A stretch of 40,620 nucleotides of DNA. It comes from DASPLX01 sp035627375. Its GTDB lineage: Bacteria > Pseudomonadota > Gammaproteobacteria > Burkholderiales > Burkholderiaceae_D. A program made the translations under genes and the position numbers. A model generated the notes under the pieces. The model saw nothing but the letters and a program-made list of their open reading frames with translations. It did no database searches and had not been told where the DNA came from. Shown here piece by piece: positions 29,874-38,454 of the stretch. Position 1 is the first letter of the stretch. Each line of letters opens with the position of its first letter. The DNA lies in the NCBI GenBank assembly GCA_035627375.1, contig DASPLX010000092.1:1-40620 (forward strand). The letters run 5' to 3'.

Positions 29874-31676
29874 ATGGCTGATACCGCATATCCGCGCCCG
29901 CAGTTGGTCCGGGAACACTGGCAATCGCTCGACGGCCGTTGGCAATTCGCTTTCGACGATGCCCGGCGCTTCAGGCATCCGTCCGACGGCATCGAATGGA
30001 ATGCCGAAATCGTCGTGCCGTACCCGCCCGAATCGCAGGCGAGCGGCATCGGCGACCGCGGTTTCCACCAGGCTTGCTGGTATCAGCGCGAATTCCAGAT
30101 CGACGCGGAAGGTCAGCGCGTGCTGCTGCATTTCGGCGCCGTCGACTACCAGGCGCGCGTATGGGTGAACGGTCACCTGGTCGCGGAGCATGAGGGCGGT
30201 CATACGCCGTTTGTCGCCGACATCACCCGTGCGCTGAACGCGGCAGGCAATCAGACGTTGACGGTGCTGGCCGAAGACGATCCGCACGACTTGTCCAAGC
30301 CGCGCGGGAAGCAGGATTGGCAGCGCGAGCCGCATTCGATCTGGTATCCGCGCACGACCGGCATCTGGCAACCGGTGTGGCTCGAACGCGTCGCGCACAC
30401 CTATATCCAGAGACTGCGCTGGACGCCGCATTTCGACGGTTTCGAAATCGGTTGCGAGGTGCACGTGGCGGGCGAATTGCAGGATGATTTGACGGTCGAA
30501 GTCCGGATTCTGCATCATGGCAAGACGCTGGCCGACGACCGTTACCAGGTCATCGGCGGCGAGGCGAGCCGCAAGATCAGCTTGTCCGATCCCGGCATCG
30601 ACGACTCCCGCAATGAATTGCTGTGGAGCCCGGAGCGGCCGACCCTGCTCGACGCGGAAGTGATCCTGCGCCACGGCGGCCAGGTGATCGACAAGCTGAA
30701 GTCGTACACGGCCTTGCGTTCGGCGCACATCAACCGCGACCGCTTCATGCTGAACGGCCGGCCCTATCCGCTGCGCCTGGTGCTCGATCAGGGCTATTGG
30801 CCGGACACGCTGCTGTCGGCGCCCGACGACGATGCCTTGCGCCGCGACGTCGAGCTGGCCAAGGCGATGGGTTTCAACGGCGTGCGCAAGCACCAGAAAA
30901 TCGAGAACCCGCGCTATCTCTACTGGGCCGACAAGCTCGGTCTGCTGGTGTGGGAAGAAATGCCGTCCGCCTATCGCTTCACGTCGCTCGCCATCAAGCG
31001 CCTGGTGCGCGAATGGGCGGAAGTGATCGACCGCGATTACAGCCATCCCTGCATCATCGTCTGGGTGCCGTTCAACGAATCCTGGGGCGTGCCCAATCTG
31101 GCTTCGATGCAGGCCCATCGCAATGCCGTCGAGGCGCTGTATCACCTGACGCGCACGCTCGATTCGACGCGGCCCGTGATCGGCAACGACGGCTGGGAGG
31201 CGTCGGCCACCGACATCCTCGGCATTCACGACTACGATTGCAATCCCGAGACCCTGGCGCAGCGCTACGCATCGTCGCAGACGCAGGAACTGCTCGACCG
31301 CCGCCGTCCCGGCGGCCGCATCCTCACGCTCGACGGCTATCCGCATCGCGGCCAGCCGATCGTGCTGACCGAGTTCGGCGGCATCGCCTACGCGAAGAGC
31401 AGGCAGGAGGCGGAACAGAAAAAAATATGGGGATATTCGCAAGCCGACAGCGACCAGGAGTTTCATGACCGCTATCGCGGCTTGCTCGAGGTGGTGAACG
31501 AAACGACGATGTTCAGCGGATTCTGCTATACCCAGTTCGCCGATACCTTCCAGGAAGCGAACGGCTTGCTGTTCGAGGACAGGACGCCCAAGCTGCCGCT
31601 GGAGAAGATCGCCGCGGCGACGATGAACATCAAGGAACCGAAGAACAAGGTCCAGCAGGAACCGATGGATACCTGA
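29874..31676 (+). CDS. Glycoside hydrolase family 2 (beta-galactosidase/glucuronidase-like)
   Basis: The 600-aa protein has the GH2 order: an N-terminal sugar-binding domain (SLDGRWQFAFDDARRF; WYQREFQI; YQARVWVNG, cut from a longer strand), an immunoglobulin-like domain (~175-290), and a catalytic barrel. The acid/base is in VPFNESWG (Glu at ~402) and the nucleophile in LTEFGG (Glu at ~500). There is no signal peptide, so it is cytoplasmic and acts on imported or internal glycosides. RHQKIENP-like metal/sugar-binding residues are visible as KHQKIENPRYLYWAD. The pairing with GH1-RmlD suggests one pathway; the substrate is unknown. Confidence 0.92.
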   Translation: MADTAYPRPQLVREHWQSLDGRWQFAFDDARRFRHPSDGIEWNAEIVVPYPPESQASGIGDRGFHQACWYQREFQIDAEGQRVLLHFGAVDYQARVWVNGHLVAEHEGGHTPFVADITRALNAAGNQTLTVLAEDDPHDLSKPRGKQDWQREPHSIWYPRTTGIWQPVWLERVAHTYIQRLRWTPHFDGFEIGCEVHVAGELQDDLTVEVRILHHGKTLADDRYQVIGGEASRKISLSDPGIDDSRNELLWSPERPTLLDAEVILRHGGQVIDKLKSYTALRSAHINRDRFMLNGRPYPLRLVLDQGYWPDTLLSAPDDDALRRDVELAKAMGFNGVRKHQKIENPRYLYWADKLGLLVWEEMPSAYRFTSLAIKRLVREWAEVIDRDYSHPCIIVWVPFNESWGVPNLASMQAHRNAVEALYHLTRTLDSTRPVIGNDGWEASATDILGIHDYDCNPETLAQRYASSQTQELLDRRRPGGRILTLDGYPHRGQPIVLTEFGGIAYAKSRQEAEQKKIWGYSQADSDQEFHDRYRGLLEVVNETTMFSGFCYTQFADTFQEANGLLFEDRTPKLPLEKIAAATMNIKEPKNKVQQEPMDT

Positions 31677-31799
31677 TCGGCGGTGGCGCAAAAATCCTTT
31701 CCTATCAAGGAATTAGAAGCGTCGAAGTGGACTTGGCGGGCGAAAAACAGTAAAATCGACCGTTTTTCGCAGCCGCCCCTCTTTGGCCTTTCCGCAGTC

Positions 31800-33473
31800 A
31801 TGTCTTCCGATCCTTCCCTGAACGGCGCCGATGAAGCGGCGTCCGTCGCCGACGCTCCCGCGCGTGCCGTTTCCTCCGAGCTGATCAAGCGCGAAACCGC
31901 GCGCCGCCGCACCTTCGGCATCATTTCCCACCCCGACGCCGGCAAGACCACGCTGACCGAAAAGCTGCTGCTGTTCTCGGGCGCGATCCAGCTCGCCGGC
32001 ACCGTCAAGGCGCGCAAGAGCGGCCGCCACGCGACCTCGGACTGGATGGAGATCGAAAAGCAGCGCGGCATCTCGGTCGCCAGCTCGGTGATGCAGTTCG
32101 AATACCGCGACCACGTGGTCAACCTGCTCGATACGCCCGGCCACCAGGACTTCTCGGAAGACACGTATCGCGTGCTGACGGCGGTCGACTCGGCGCTCAT
32201 GGTGATCGACGCCGCCAAGGGCGTGGAAGAGCAGACCATCAAGCTGCTCAACGTGTGCCGCATGCGCGACACGCCGATCGTGACCTTCATGAACAAGATG
32301 GACCGCGAGACGCGCGATCCGCTCGAGCTCCTCGACGAGGTCGAGTCGGTGCTGAAGATCCAGTGCGCGCCGGTCACCTGGCCGATCGGCATGGGCAAGG
32401 TATTCCGCGGCGTATACCATCTGCTGCGCGACGAGATCCTGCTGTTCGCGCCGGGCGAGGAGCGCGCGGATCAGCAATTCGAACTCGTCAAGGGCATCGA
32501 CAATCCCCGCCTGTGGGACATGTTCCCGCAAGAGATGGAACAGCTGAAGATGGAAGTCGAACTGGTGCATGGCGCGTCGCATCCGTTCGATCTCGAGGCC
32601 TTCCTGGCGGGCACGCAGACGCCGGTGTTCTTCGGTTCAGCGATCAACAACTTCGGCGTGCGCGAGATCCTCAATGCTCTGATCGATTGGGCGCCGGCGC
32701 CGCGCTTTCGCGACGCGACGGTGCGCACGGTCGAGCCGACCGAAAAGCCGTTCTCCGGCTTCGTGTTCAAGATCCAGGCCAACATGGACCCGGCGCATCG
32801 CGACCGCATCGCCTTCCTGCGCGTCTGCTCGGGCCGCTTCGAGCGCGGCATGAAGATCAAGCACCTGCGCCTGAATCGCGAGATCAAGGTATCTTCCGTC
32901 GTGACCTTCATGGCGTCGAGCCGCGAGCAGGTCGAGGAGGCCTACGCCGGCGACATCATCGGCTTGCCGAACCACGGCAACATGCAGATCGGCGACAGCT
33001 TCTCCGAAGGCGAGCTGCTGCAGTTCACGGGGATTCCCTACTTCGCGCCCGACTTCTTCCGTTCGGTGCGCATCCGCAATCCGCTCAAGATCAAACAGCT
33101 GCACAAAGGCCTGCAGCAACTCGGAGAGGAGGGCGCGGTGCAGGTGTTCAAGCCGGTGCACGGCGGCGATCTGATCCTCGGCGCGGTCGGCGTGCTGCAG
33201 TTCGAAGTGGTGGCGAGCCGACTGATGAACGAATACGGCGTCGATGCCGTGTTCGAGGGCACGAGCATCTCCAGCGCGCGCTGGATTTCCTGCGACGACA
33301 AGAAGATTCTCGCCGACTTCGAAAAATCCTCGGCCGGCGCCAACATCGCGTTCGACGCCGCCGGCAACATGGCCTACCTCGCCAGCTCGGGCGTCAATCT
33401 GAAGCTCACGCAGGAGCGCTGGCCGCAGGTCACCTTCCATGCCACGCGCGAGCATGCGGTGAAGATCGCATAA
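31800..33473 (+). CDS. prfC: Peptide chain release factor 3
   Basis: The 557-aa protein starts at ATG 31800; an extension to 31683 is unlikely. It is a GTPase that removes RF1/RF2 from the ribosome after termination. The G domain starts at ~38: HPDAGKTTLTEKLLLFSG (G1), RGISVASSV (G2), DTPGHQDFSEDTYR (G3) and FMNKMDRE (G4). Domains II and III follow. Those G-domain motifs are specific to RF3 rather than EF-G or BipA. The ~28-residue extension before the G domain makes it longer than E. coli RF3 (529 aa). A possible -10 (TAAAAT, 31751) lies upstream. Confidence 0.96.
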   Translation: MSSDPSLNGADEAASVADAPARAVSSELIKRETARRRTFGIISHPDAGKTTLTEKLLLFSGAIQLAGTVKARKSGRHATSDWMEIEKQRGISVASSVMQFEYRDHVVNLLDTPGHQDFSEDTYRVLTAVDSALMVIDAAKGVEEQTIKLLNVCRMRDTPIVTFMNKMDRETRDPLELLDEVESVLKIQCAPVTWPIGMGKVFRGVYHLLRDEILLFAPGEERADQQFELVKGIDNPRLWDMFPQEMEQLKMEVELVHGASHPFDLEAFLAGTQTPVFFGSAINNFGVREILNALIDWAPAPRFRDATVRTVEPTEKPFSGFVFKIQANMDPAHRDRIAFLRVCSGRFERGMKIKHLRLNREIKVSSVVTFMASSREQVEEAYAGDIIGLPNHGNMQIGDSFSEGELLQFTGIPYFAPDFFRSVRIRNPLKIKQLHKGLQQLGEEGAVQVFKPVHGGDLILGAVGVLQFEVVASRLMNEYGVDAVFEGTSISSARWISCDDKKILADFEKSSAGANIAFDAAGNMAYLASSGVNLKLTQERWPQVTFHATREHAVKIA

Positions 33474-33809
33474 CGGCGCAGCGGGCGAATCCGTTCCGGA
33501 TGCCCGCGCGCGGTTCCTCCGGCAGCGTCGCTCGAACGCTGCCGACGCATCAATTTCCGACCATCGTCCGTCCGCTCCCGGGCAATGGGTGCGCCTTGGC
33601 GCCGATCGCGAGTCGTCCACGCTTGTCGCTCATCGGTTGACTATTCCACATCATGGCTTTTGCGCAAACTCAAGGAGTGGGCACTAACGGCTACCTATAC
33701 TGCCTCACCACTGGAGCATCGGTGCTGAACCGGGCACAACGATGAACAACCCACGGCCCGGCGAAGCACTACATGCATTGATCGCTGCTGATTTTTTCTA
33801 GGAGCCGAA
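33474..33809. other. Intergenic stretch with a possible promoter
   Basis: These 336 bases separate prfC from the next gene. TATACT at 33696-33701 could be a -10 for the downstream gene, but no -35 at 16-18 bp is clear. I see no terminator hairpin right after prfC and no credible reading frame. Confidence 0.4.
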
Positions 33810-34355
33810 ATGCTGACTGCTACCTATTCGCTGATTACCATTTCCGCAGAACAAAAAAACGTACGCACCATATTGAGCAGGCTGCGCGAATACATCGATT
33901 CCTGTCTCAAAAGCCTCGAAGAACCCGACCTCGGCAAGATCGAAAGCGCCCTCAACAAGCTGTCGCAATTCGATCGCTACTGCCACGCGCGCAAGGTCGA
34001 GATGTATCTGATTCCATCGGTGCGCGGCATGGCGCATGAGATCGACGCCTTGCTGGCGGAGCTGGAATCGATGAGCGCGCGCGCGATAGAGATGCTGAAA
34101 TCGGCACAGGAGAAATTGCGGCAGGCCTTCGAGCAGGGCCTCGACAAGATCGGCGAATTGTTCCGCGCGATGCAGAACTACTGCGACAACCTCCTCAAGC
34201 GCTTCGCGCGCGAGGAAGAGGAATTGCTGCCGCTGCTGGAACAACGCCTGCCGGGCGACCAATGGTTCTCGATCGCGGCCCAGTTCCTGTCCGACGACGA
34301 TGGCGAGCACAAGCGCATGCATGTGCCGCCGCCGCGCCTGCCGGCCGCGCCGTGA
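33810..34355 (+). CDS. Hemerythrin-like helical protein (181 aa)
   Basis: A good TAGGAG site precedes the ATG. The protein is all-helical, with a layout like the HHE hemerythrin domain: helix (EQKNVRTILSRLREYIDSC), FDRYCHARKVEMYLIP, a long helix pair, and YCDNLLKRFAREEEELLPLL near the end. In canonical domains these motifs contain His and Glu ligands for a di-iron centre. Here several expected histidines are missing, so metal binding is doubtful. A Pro-rich tail follows. It is likely a cytoplasmic stress or cation-binding protein. A strong terminator follows at 34389. Confidence 0.65.
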   Translation: MLTATYSLITISAEQKNVRTILSRLREYIDSCLKSLEEPDLGKIESALNKLSQFDRYCHARKVEMYLIPSVRGMAHEIDALLAELESMSARAIEMLKSAQEKLRQAFEQGLDKIGELFRAMQNYCDNLLKRFAREEEELLPLLEQRLPGDQWFSIAAQFLSDDDGEHKRMHVPPPRLPAAP

Positions 34356-34388
34356 GCGGCGGCCCCTGAGTTCGTTGGCATGCCTCTG

Positions 34389-34418
34389 AACGGCGCAAGG
34401 CTCTTGCGCCGTTTTTCT
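34389..34418 (+). terminator. Rho-independent terminator after the hemerythrin-like gene
   Basis: An 11-bp perfect stem (34389-34399 with 34403-34413) has a 3-nt loop and is followed by a T-rich run. It separates this gene from the TAXI protein gene. Confidence 0.85.
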
Positions 34419-34462
34419 TTTCTTGGCATCGTGTCGCCACCCGTTTCCTCGCGAGTGCCACG

Positions 34463-35806
34463 ATGCCGAAAATTCTCAAGTTCACGCAATTCGCGATTCG
34501 CGATTTTTTCGTGACGGCCGGTCCGCCGCTGATCTTGATCGTGGCGCTGTGTTACCTCGCTTACCGGCTCGTCGATCCGACGCCGCCGCGGCAGGTCACG
34601 ATCTCGACCGGGCAGGAGAACAGCGCCTATGAAGAATTGGCGAAAAAATACGCCAAGACGCTCGCGCGGTACGGCATACGCGCGACCCTGAAACCGTCGC
34701 TCGGCTCGCAGGAAAACCTGGAGCGGCTGAAGGACCCCAGGTCCGGCGTCGATATCGCATTCGTGCAAAGCGGCTCGACGGAGCAGGAGCAGGCGGCCGC
34801 CGGCGGGCTGGTGTCGCTCGGCAGCCTGTTCACCGAGCCGGTGTGGCTGTTCCTGCGCGAGCCGCGCGGCGCATCGCCGAAGGTCACCCGGCTGACGCAG
34901 TTGAAGGGCTTGAAGATCAATGTCGGTCCGGAGGGCACGGGCGTGCCGAGCTTGTTCCGGAAGCTGTTGTCGGTGAACGGCATGGAGCCGGCCGATCTCA
35001 GGTTGAGCGCCCTGGAAAACACGCCGGCGACGGTGGAACTGCTGGAAGGGCGCATCGACGGCCTGGTATTCAGCTCCTCGCCGGAAGCGCCGCTGATCCA
35101 GATGCTGTTGCAGACGCCGGGCATCAAGTTGTTCGACTTCGTGCAATCGGAAGCCTATACGCGGCGTTTTCCGTTTCTCTCGCACGTGATCCTGCCGCGC
35201 GGCATCGTCGATCTCGGCCGCGACCTGCCGCCCAAGGACTATCATCTGATCGCGCCGACGGCGACCCTCGTCGCGCGCGAGAACCTGCATCCGGCGCTGG
35301 TCGATCTGTTCGTGCAGGCCGCCGCGGAGATCCACGGCGGCGCCGGCTGGTTCCACCGCCAGGGCGAGTTTCCGACAGCCGATTACACCGAGATCCCGGT
35401 CGCGCGCGACGCGGAGAAATTCTACGAGAGCGGCCCGCCCATCTTGCAACGCTACATGCCGTTCTGGCTCGCCAATTTCTTCGATCGCATGTGGGTCGTG
35501 ATCGTGGCGCTCGGCGCCTTGATCATTCCCTTGTCGCGCATCGTCCCGCCGCTCTATGTATGGAAGGTGCGCTCGCGCATCTATCGGTGGTACGGCAAGC
35601 TGCGCGCGGTCGAGCAGGCGATCGAGGACGTGCCGCCGGAACAGCGCGCCGGCATCTATCAAAGCCAACTGGAGCGCCTCAACGAGATCGAGGACAGGGT
35701 CAACCAGATATCGATCCCGCTCTCGTTCGCGGAAGAGTTGTATCGCTTGCGCAGCCATATCGGGCTGGTGCGCAAGCGCGTGCTGCACTTGATGCGGGCA
35801 GCTTGA
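34463..35806 (+). CDS. Membrane-anchored TAXI-family (TRAP transporter) substrate-binding protein
   Basis: The 447-aa protein has an N-terminal anchor (~17-37, PLILIVALCYLAYRLV). A TAXI/NMT1-like binding domain follows (VTISTGQENSAYEELAKKY, DIAFVQSGSTEQEQA, the LKINVGPEGTGVPSLFRKLL region cut here, and DYHLIAPTATLVARENL). A second hydrophobic segment (~345-375, WVVIVALGALIIPLS) leads to a cytoplasmic coiled coil (RLNEIEDRVNQI). TAXI proteins bind small acids for TRAP transporters, but no DctQM genes are here. The two-anchor form suggests a sensor or an unlinked transport partner. The ribosome-binding site is weak. Confidence 0.85.
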   Translation: MPKILKFTQFAIRDFFVTAGPPLILIVALCYLAYRLVDPTPPRQVTISTGQENSAYEELAKKYAKTLARYGIRATLKPSLGSQENLERLKDPRSGVDIAFVQSGSTEQEQAAAGGLVSLGSLFTEPVWLFLREPRGASPKVTRLTQLKGLKINVGPEGTGVPSLFRKLLSVNGMEPADLRLSALENTPATVELLEGRIDGLVFSSSPEAPLIQMLLQTPGIKLFDFVQSEAYTRRFPFLSHVILPRGIVDLGRDLPPKDYHLIAPTATLVARENLHPALVDLFVQAAAEIHGGAGWFHRQGEFPTADYTEIPVARDAEKFYESGPPILQRYMPFWLANFFDRMWVVIVALGALIIPLSRIVPPLYVWKVRSRIYRWYGKLRAVEQAIEDVPPEQRAGIYQSQLERLNEIEDRVNQISIPLSFAEELYRLRSHIGLVRKRVLHLMRAA

Positions 35807-35896
35807 CCCGAACTTGCCATTGCCGGTATTTGGTCTATGCTGATGGCTTCCCACGTGTGCACCATTAGAGGGAGGGGAAGGTGGAGCCTCATGAAT

Positions 35897-35917
35897 TTGC
35901 ACCAAATTTGTGCGCAA
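35897..35917. promoter_or_regulatory. NtrC-binding site 1 upstream of glnA
   Basis: This 21-bp near-palindrome contains TGCACCA (35898-35904) and, as its imperfect partner, TGTGCGCA. It matches the NtrC consensus TGCACCA-N3-TGGTGCA in the left half. It lies about 135 bp upstream of the sigma-54 promoter. Confidence 0.7.
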
Positions 35918-35926
35918 AGTGAGAAT

Positions 35927-35943
35927 TGCACCAATTTGGTGAT
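35927..35943. promoter_or_regulatory. NtrC-binding site 2 upstream of glnA
   Basis: TGCACCA-ATT-TGGTGAT fits the 17-bp NtrC consensus in 15 of the defined positions' layout, with only the last two bases off. It lies about 30 bp from site 1, close to three helical turns, as expected for cooperative binding of NtrC dimers. A TTGACA at 35961 could be a -35 but has no matching -10. Confidence 0.75.
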
Positions 35944-36049
35944 TTCTGGAGTTGTTCCATTTGACAATAAAGTCGCGCCAAATGCCAGCATCTGCCGCAA
36001 ATCCGGCGGCAACGACCTGGTGCGATTGTGCGACACGTCAAAATGTTGA

Positions 36050-36064
36050 TGGCACGGAACATGC
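36050..36064 (+). promoter_or_regulatory. Sigma-54 (-24/-12) promoter of glnA
   Basis: TGGCACGGAACATGC has the invariant GG and GC separated by 10 bp. With the NtrC sites 110-150 bp upstream it forms a classic nitrogen-regulated promoter. Transcription would start near 36076, giving a leader of about 110 nt to the glnA ATG. The remaining bases from 35807 to 36184 show nothing else. Confidence 0.85.
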
Positions 36065-36184
36065 TATCAATAACCATTGAGTTCCGGTCGGCTTGGGCGT
36101 ATAGCGCGTCTTACGCGACGCTCCGTACACAATCGGCTCAACCTACATCCGCAAACCTTTTTGCATATCAATCAGGAGAATCGC

Positions 36185-37600
36185 ATGGCAATGACGCCCG
36201 CAGACGTCTTAAAGATGGTGAAAGACAACGAAGTCAAATTCGTTGACTTCCGCTTTGCAGATACCCGTGGCAAGGAGCAGCACGTCACCGTGCCGGTTTC
36301 GCATTTCGACGCCGACAAGTTCGAGTCCGGCCATGCGTTCGACGGTTCGTCCATCGCCGGCTGGAAGGGCATCGAAGCTTCCGACATGCTGCTGATGCCG
36401 GACGCGAACACCGCCCGCATCGATCCGTTCATGGAAGAGACCACGCTGTTCATGCAGTGCGACGTGATCGAACCGTCCGACGGCAAAGGCTATGACCGCG
36501 ATCCGCGTTCGATCGCCAAGCGCGCCGAGGCCTATCTGAAATCCTCCGGCATGGGCGACACCGCCTACTTCGGCCCGGAACCCGAATTCTTCATCTTCGA
36601 CAGCGTGCGCTGGAACGTCGACATGAACGGCTGCTTCGTCAAGGTCAACTCCGAGGAAGCATCCTGGTCCACCGGCAAGGATTTCGAAGGCGGCAACACC
36701 GGCCATCGTCCGTCGGTCAAGGGCGGCTATTTCCCGGTGCCGCCGGTCGACAGCTTCCAGGACATGCGCTCGGAAATGTGCCTGATCCTCGAATCGCTCG
36801 GCATCCCGGTCGAAGTGCATCACCATGAAGTGGCCGGCGCCGGCCAGAACGAGATCGGCACCAAGTTCTCGACCCTGGTCGAGCGCGCCGACTGGACCCA
36901 GAACCTGAAATACGTGGTCTGGAACGTCGCCCACACCTACGGCAAGACCGCGACCTTCATGCCGAAGCCGATCGTCGGCGACAACGGCTCGGGCATGCAC
37001 GTGCACCAATCCGTCTGGAAGGATGGCAAGAACCTGTTCGCCGGCGACGGCTATGCCGGCCTGTCCGAATTCGCGCTGTACTACATCGGCGGCATCATCA
37101 AGCATGCGCGCGCCCTGAACGCGATCACCAACCCTGGCACGAACTCGTACAAGCGCCTGGTCCCGGGCTTCGAAGCGCCGGTCAAGCTGGCTTACTCGTC
37201 GCGCAACCGTTCGGCATCGATCCGCATTCCGCACGTGCCGAACCCGAAGGCCCGTCGTATCGAGACCCGCTTCCCGGATCCGTCGTCCAACCCGTACCTG
37301 TGCTTCGCCGCGCTGCTGATGGCAGGCCTGGACGGCGTGCGCAACAAGATCCACCCGGGCGAGCCGGCGACCAAGGACCTGTACCATCTGCCGCCGGAAG
37401 AGGATCGCGAGATCCCGACCGTGTGCTCGTCGCTCGACCAGGCGCTCGAGTATCTCGACAAGGATCGCAAGTTCCTGACCGAAGGCGGCGTGTTCACCGA
37501 CAGCATGATCGATGCCTATATCGAGTTGAAGATGCAAGAAGTCACGCGTTTCCGCATGACCACGCATCCGGTCGAGTACGACATGTATTACTCGCTGTAA
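36185..37600 (+). CDS. glnA: Glutamine synthetase, type I (adenylylatable)
   Basis: The 471-aa protein starts at ATG 36185 after AGGAGA. It condenses glutamate and ammonia using ATP, the main ammonia assimilation step. Signatures are FAFDGSSIAGW-like HAFDGSSIAGWKGI, GPEPEFFIFD, VHHHEVAGAGQNEIGTKF and an ATP-site NGSGMHVHQS segment. The adenylylation site is Tyr400 in KDLYHLPPEE, so activity should be controlled by GlnE. The length is normal for the type I-beta class. It is expressed from the sigma-54/NtrC promoter upstream and followed by a terminator, so it is a separate unit from glnL-glnG. Confidence 0.98.
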   Translation: MAMTPADVLKMVKDNEVKFVDFRFADTRGKEQHVTVPVSHFDADKFESGHAFDGSSIAGWKGIEASDMLLMPDANTARIDPFMEETTLFMQCDVIEPSDGKGYDRDPRSIAKRAEAYLKSSGMGDTAYFGPEPEFFIFDSVRWNVDMNGCFVKVNSEEASWSTGKDFEGGNTGHRPSVKGGYFPVPPVDSFQDMRSEMCLILESLGIPVEVHHHEVAGAGQNEIGTKFSTLVERADWTQNLKYVVWNVAHTYGKTATFMPKPIVGDNGSGMHVHQSVWKDGKNLFAGDGYAGLSEFALYYIGGIIKHARALNAITNPGTNSYKRLVPGFEAPVKLAYSSRNRSASIRIPHVPNPKARRIETRFPDPSSNPYLCFAALLMAGLDGVRNKIHPGEPATKDLYHLPPEEDREIPTVCSSLDQALEYLDKDRKFLTEGGVFTDSMIDAYIELKMQEVTRFRMTTHPVEYDMYYSL

Positions 37601-37636
37601 TCCAGCGCCAGGCCGTCGATTGACGGCGGGATGAAG

Positions 37637-37665
37637 AAGGGCAAGCCGCGGCTTGCCCTTTTTTT
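37637..37665 (+). terminator. Rho-independent terminator of glnA
   Basis: AAGGGCAAGCC and GGCTTGCCCTT form a strong stem (37637-37647 with 37650-37660) followed by a run of seven T. It ends the glnA transcript. Confidence 0.9.
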
Positions 37666-37803
37666 GTTGCTGCCGAACCGAGACCCCCCGAACCGGAGTC
37701 CATGAGGATAGTGTTGAACTGTTGCCGCCGAAACAGAATCTGACCAAGGCCGGAAAATACGCTGGCGGCGACTTTCATTTTTGTAAAAAATGTTGCGGGG
37801 TAT

Positions 37804-37832
37804 TTGTAAAGCCTTGATTCTTATCCTAAACT
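37804..37832 (+). promoter_or_regulatory. Sigma-70 promoter of the DUF4124 gene
   Basis: TTGTAA (37804-37809) and TAAACT (37827-37832) have a 17-bp spacer, 38 bases before the start codon. The surrounding 269-base gap shows only this and the glnA terminator. Confidence 0.6.
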
Positions 37833-37869
37833 GACAACCCGCCTTGATGCGTTTCGTTAGAGAAAGTTT

Positions 37870-38352
37870 ATGAAGCGTCAATTATTCATGACGATCCTGG
37901 TTTTCGTAGCGGCCGGAACAGCCTCCGCCCAGAACGAGGTCTATCTTTGTGTCGGCGAGAACGGTCAACGCGAATATAAGAACACGGGCGTCACCAAGGG
38001 CTGCAAGAAGGTCGACCTGCCCGGCATCACGACGATTCCCGCGCCGGCGCGCAAGCCCGCAGCGGTCCAGACCGCATCCGTCAGGTCACCCTCCGACTTT
38101 CCGAAGGTCGACAACGGCACGCAAAAGGCGCGCGACAACGACCGCCGGCAGATCCTGATGGATGAAATGAAAGCGGAGGAGCAAAGGCTGGCGAGTCTGA
38201 AGAAGGAATACAACAACGGCGAGCCCGAGCGCCGCGGCGACGAGCGCAATTTTTCGAAATACCAGGAGCGCGTCGCGGCGATGAAGGAAGACCTGGATCG
38301 CACCGAAAAGAATATCGAGGCCTTGCGCCGCGAAATCGGCAACTTGAAATGA
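37870..38352 (+). CDS. Secreted DUF4124-like protein with coiled coil
   Basis: The 160-aa protein has a signal peptide (MKRQLFMTILVFVAAGTASA). The mature start NEVYLCVGENGQREYKNTG, with a second Cys in KGCKKVDLPG, matches the DUF4124 pattern (Y-C-D/E-x-x-G...Y...C). The C-terminal half is a charged coiled coil (MDEMKAEEQRLASLKKEY; DLDRTEKNIEALRREIGNLK). It is periplasmic. Such proteins often sit between glnA and glnL in this bacterial group, but a role in nitrogen control is not known. It has its own promoter and terminator. Confidence 0.85.
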   Translation: MKRQLFMTILVFVAAGTASAQNEVYLCVGENGQREYKNTGVTKGCKKVDLPGITTIPAPARKPAAVQTASVRSPSDFPKVDNGTQKARDNDRRQILMDEMKAEEQRLASLKKEYNNGEPERRGDERNFSKYQERVAAMKEDLDRTEKNIEALRREIGNLK

Positions 38353-38377
38353 GCGCCGGGCATGGCGCTTGCGTACG

Positions 38378-38402
38378 AAAGGCCGCTTGACGCGGCCTTT
38401 TT
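38378..38402 (+). terminator. Rho-independent terminator after the DUF4124 gene
   Basis: A 9-bp stem (38378-38386 with 38392-38400), 5-nt loop and T-run to 38402. It isolates the DUF4124 gene from glnL. Confidence 0.85.
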
Positions 38403-38454
38403 AATGCGGCTTTTGCCGGCGCCCTGTTCCCGGTATCGGAGCACAGACCCCTTC

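Noticed and set aside
35961..35966. Perfect TTGACA upstream of glnA.
   Set aside because: No acceptable -10 hexamer at 15-19 bp downstream.
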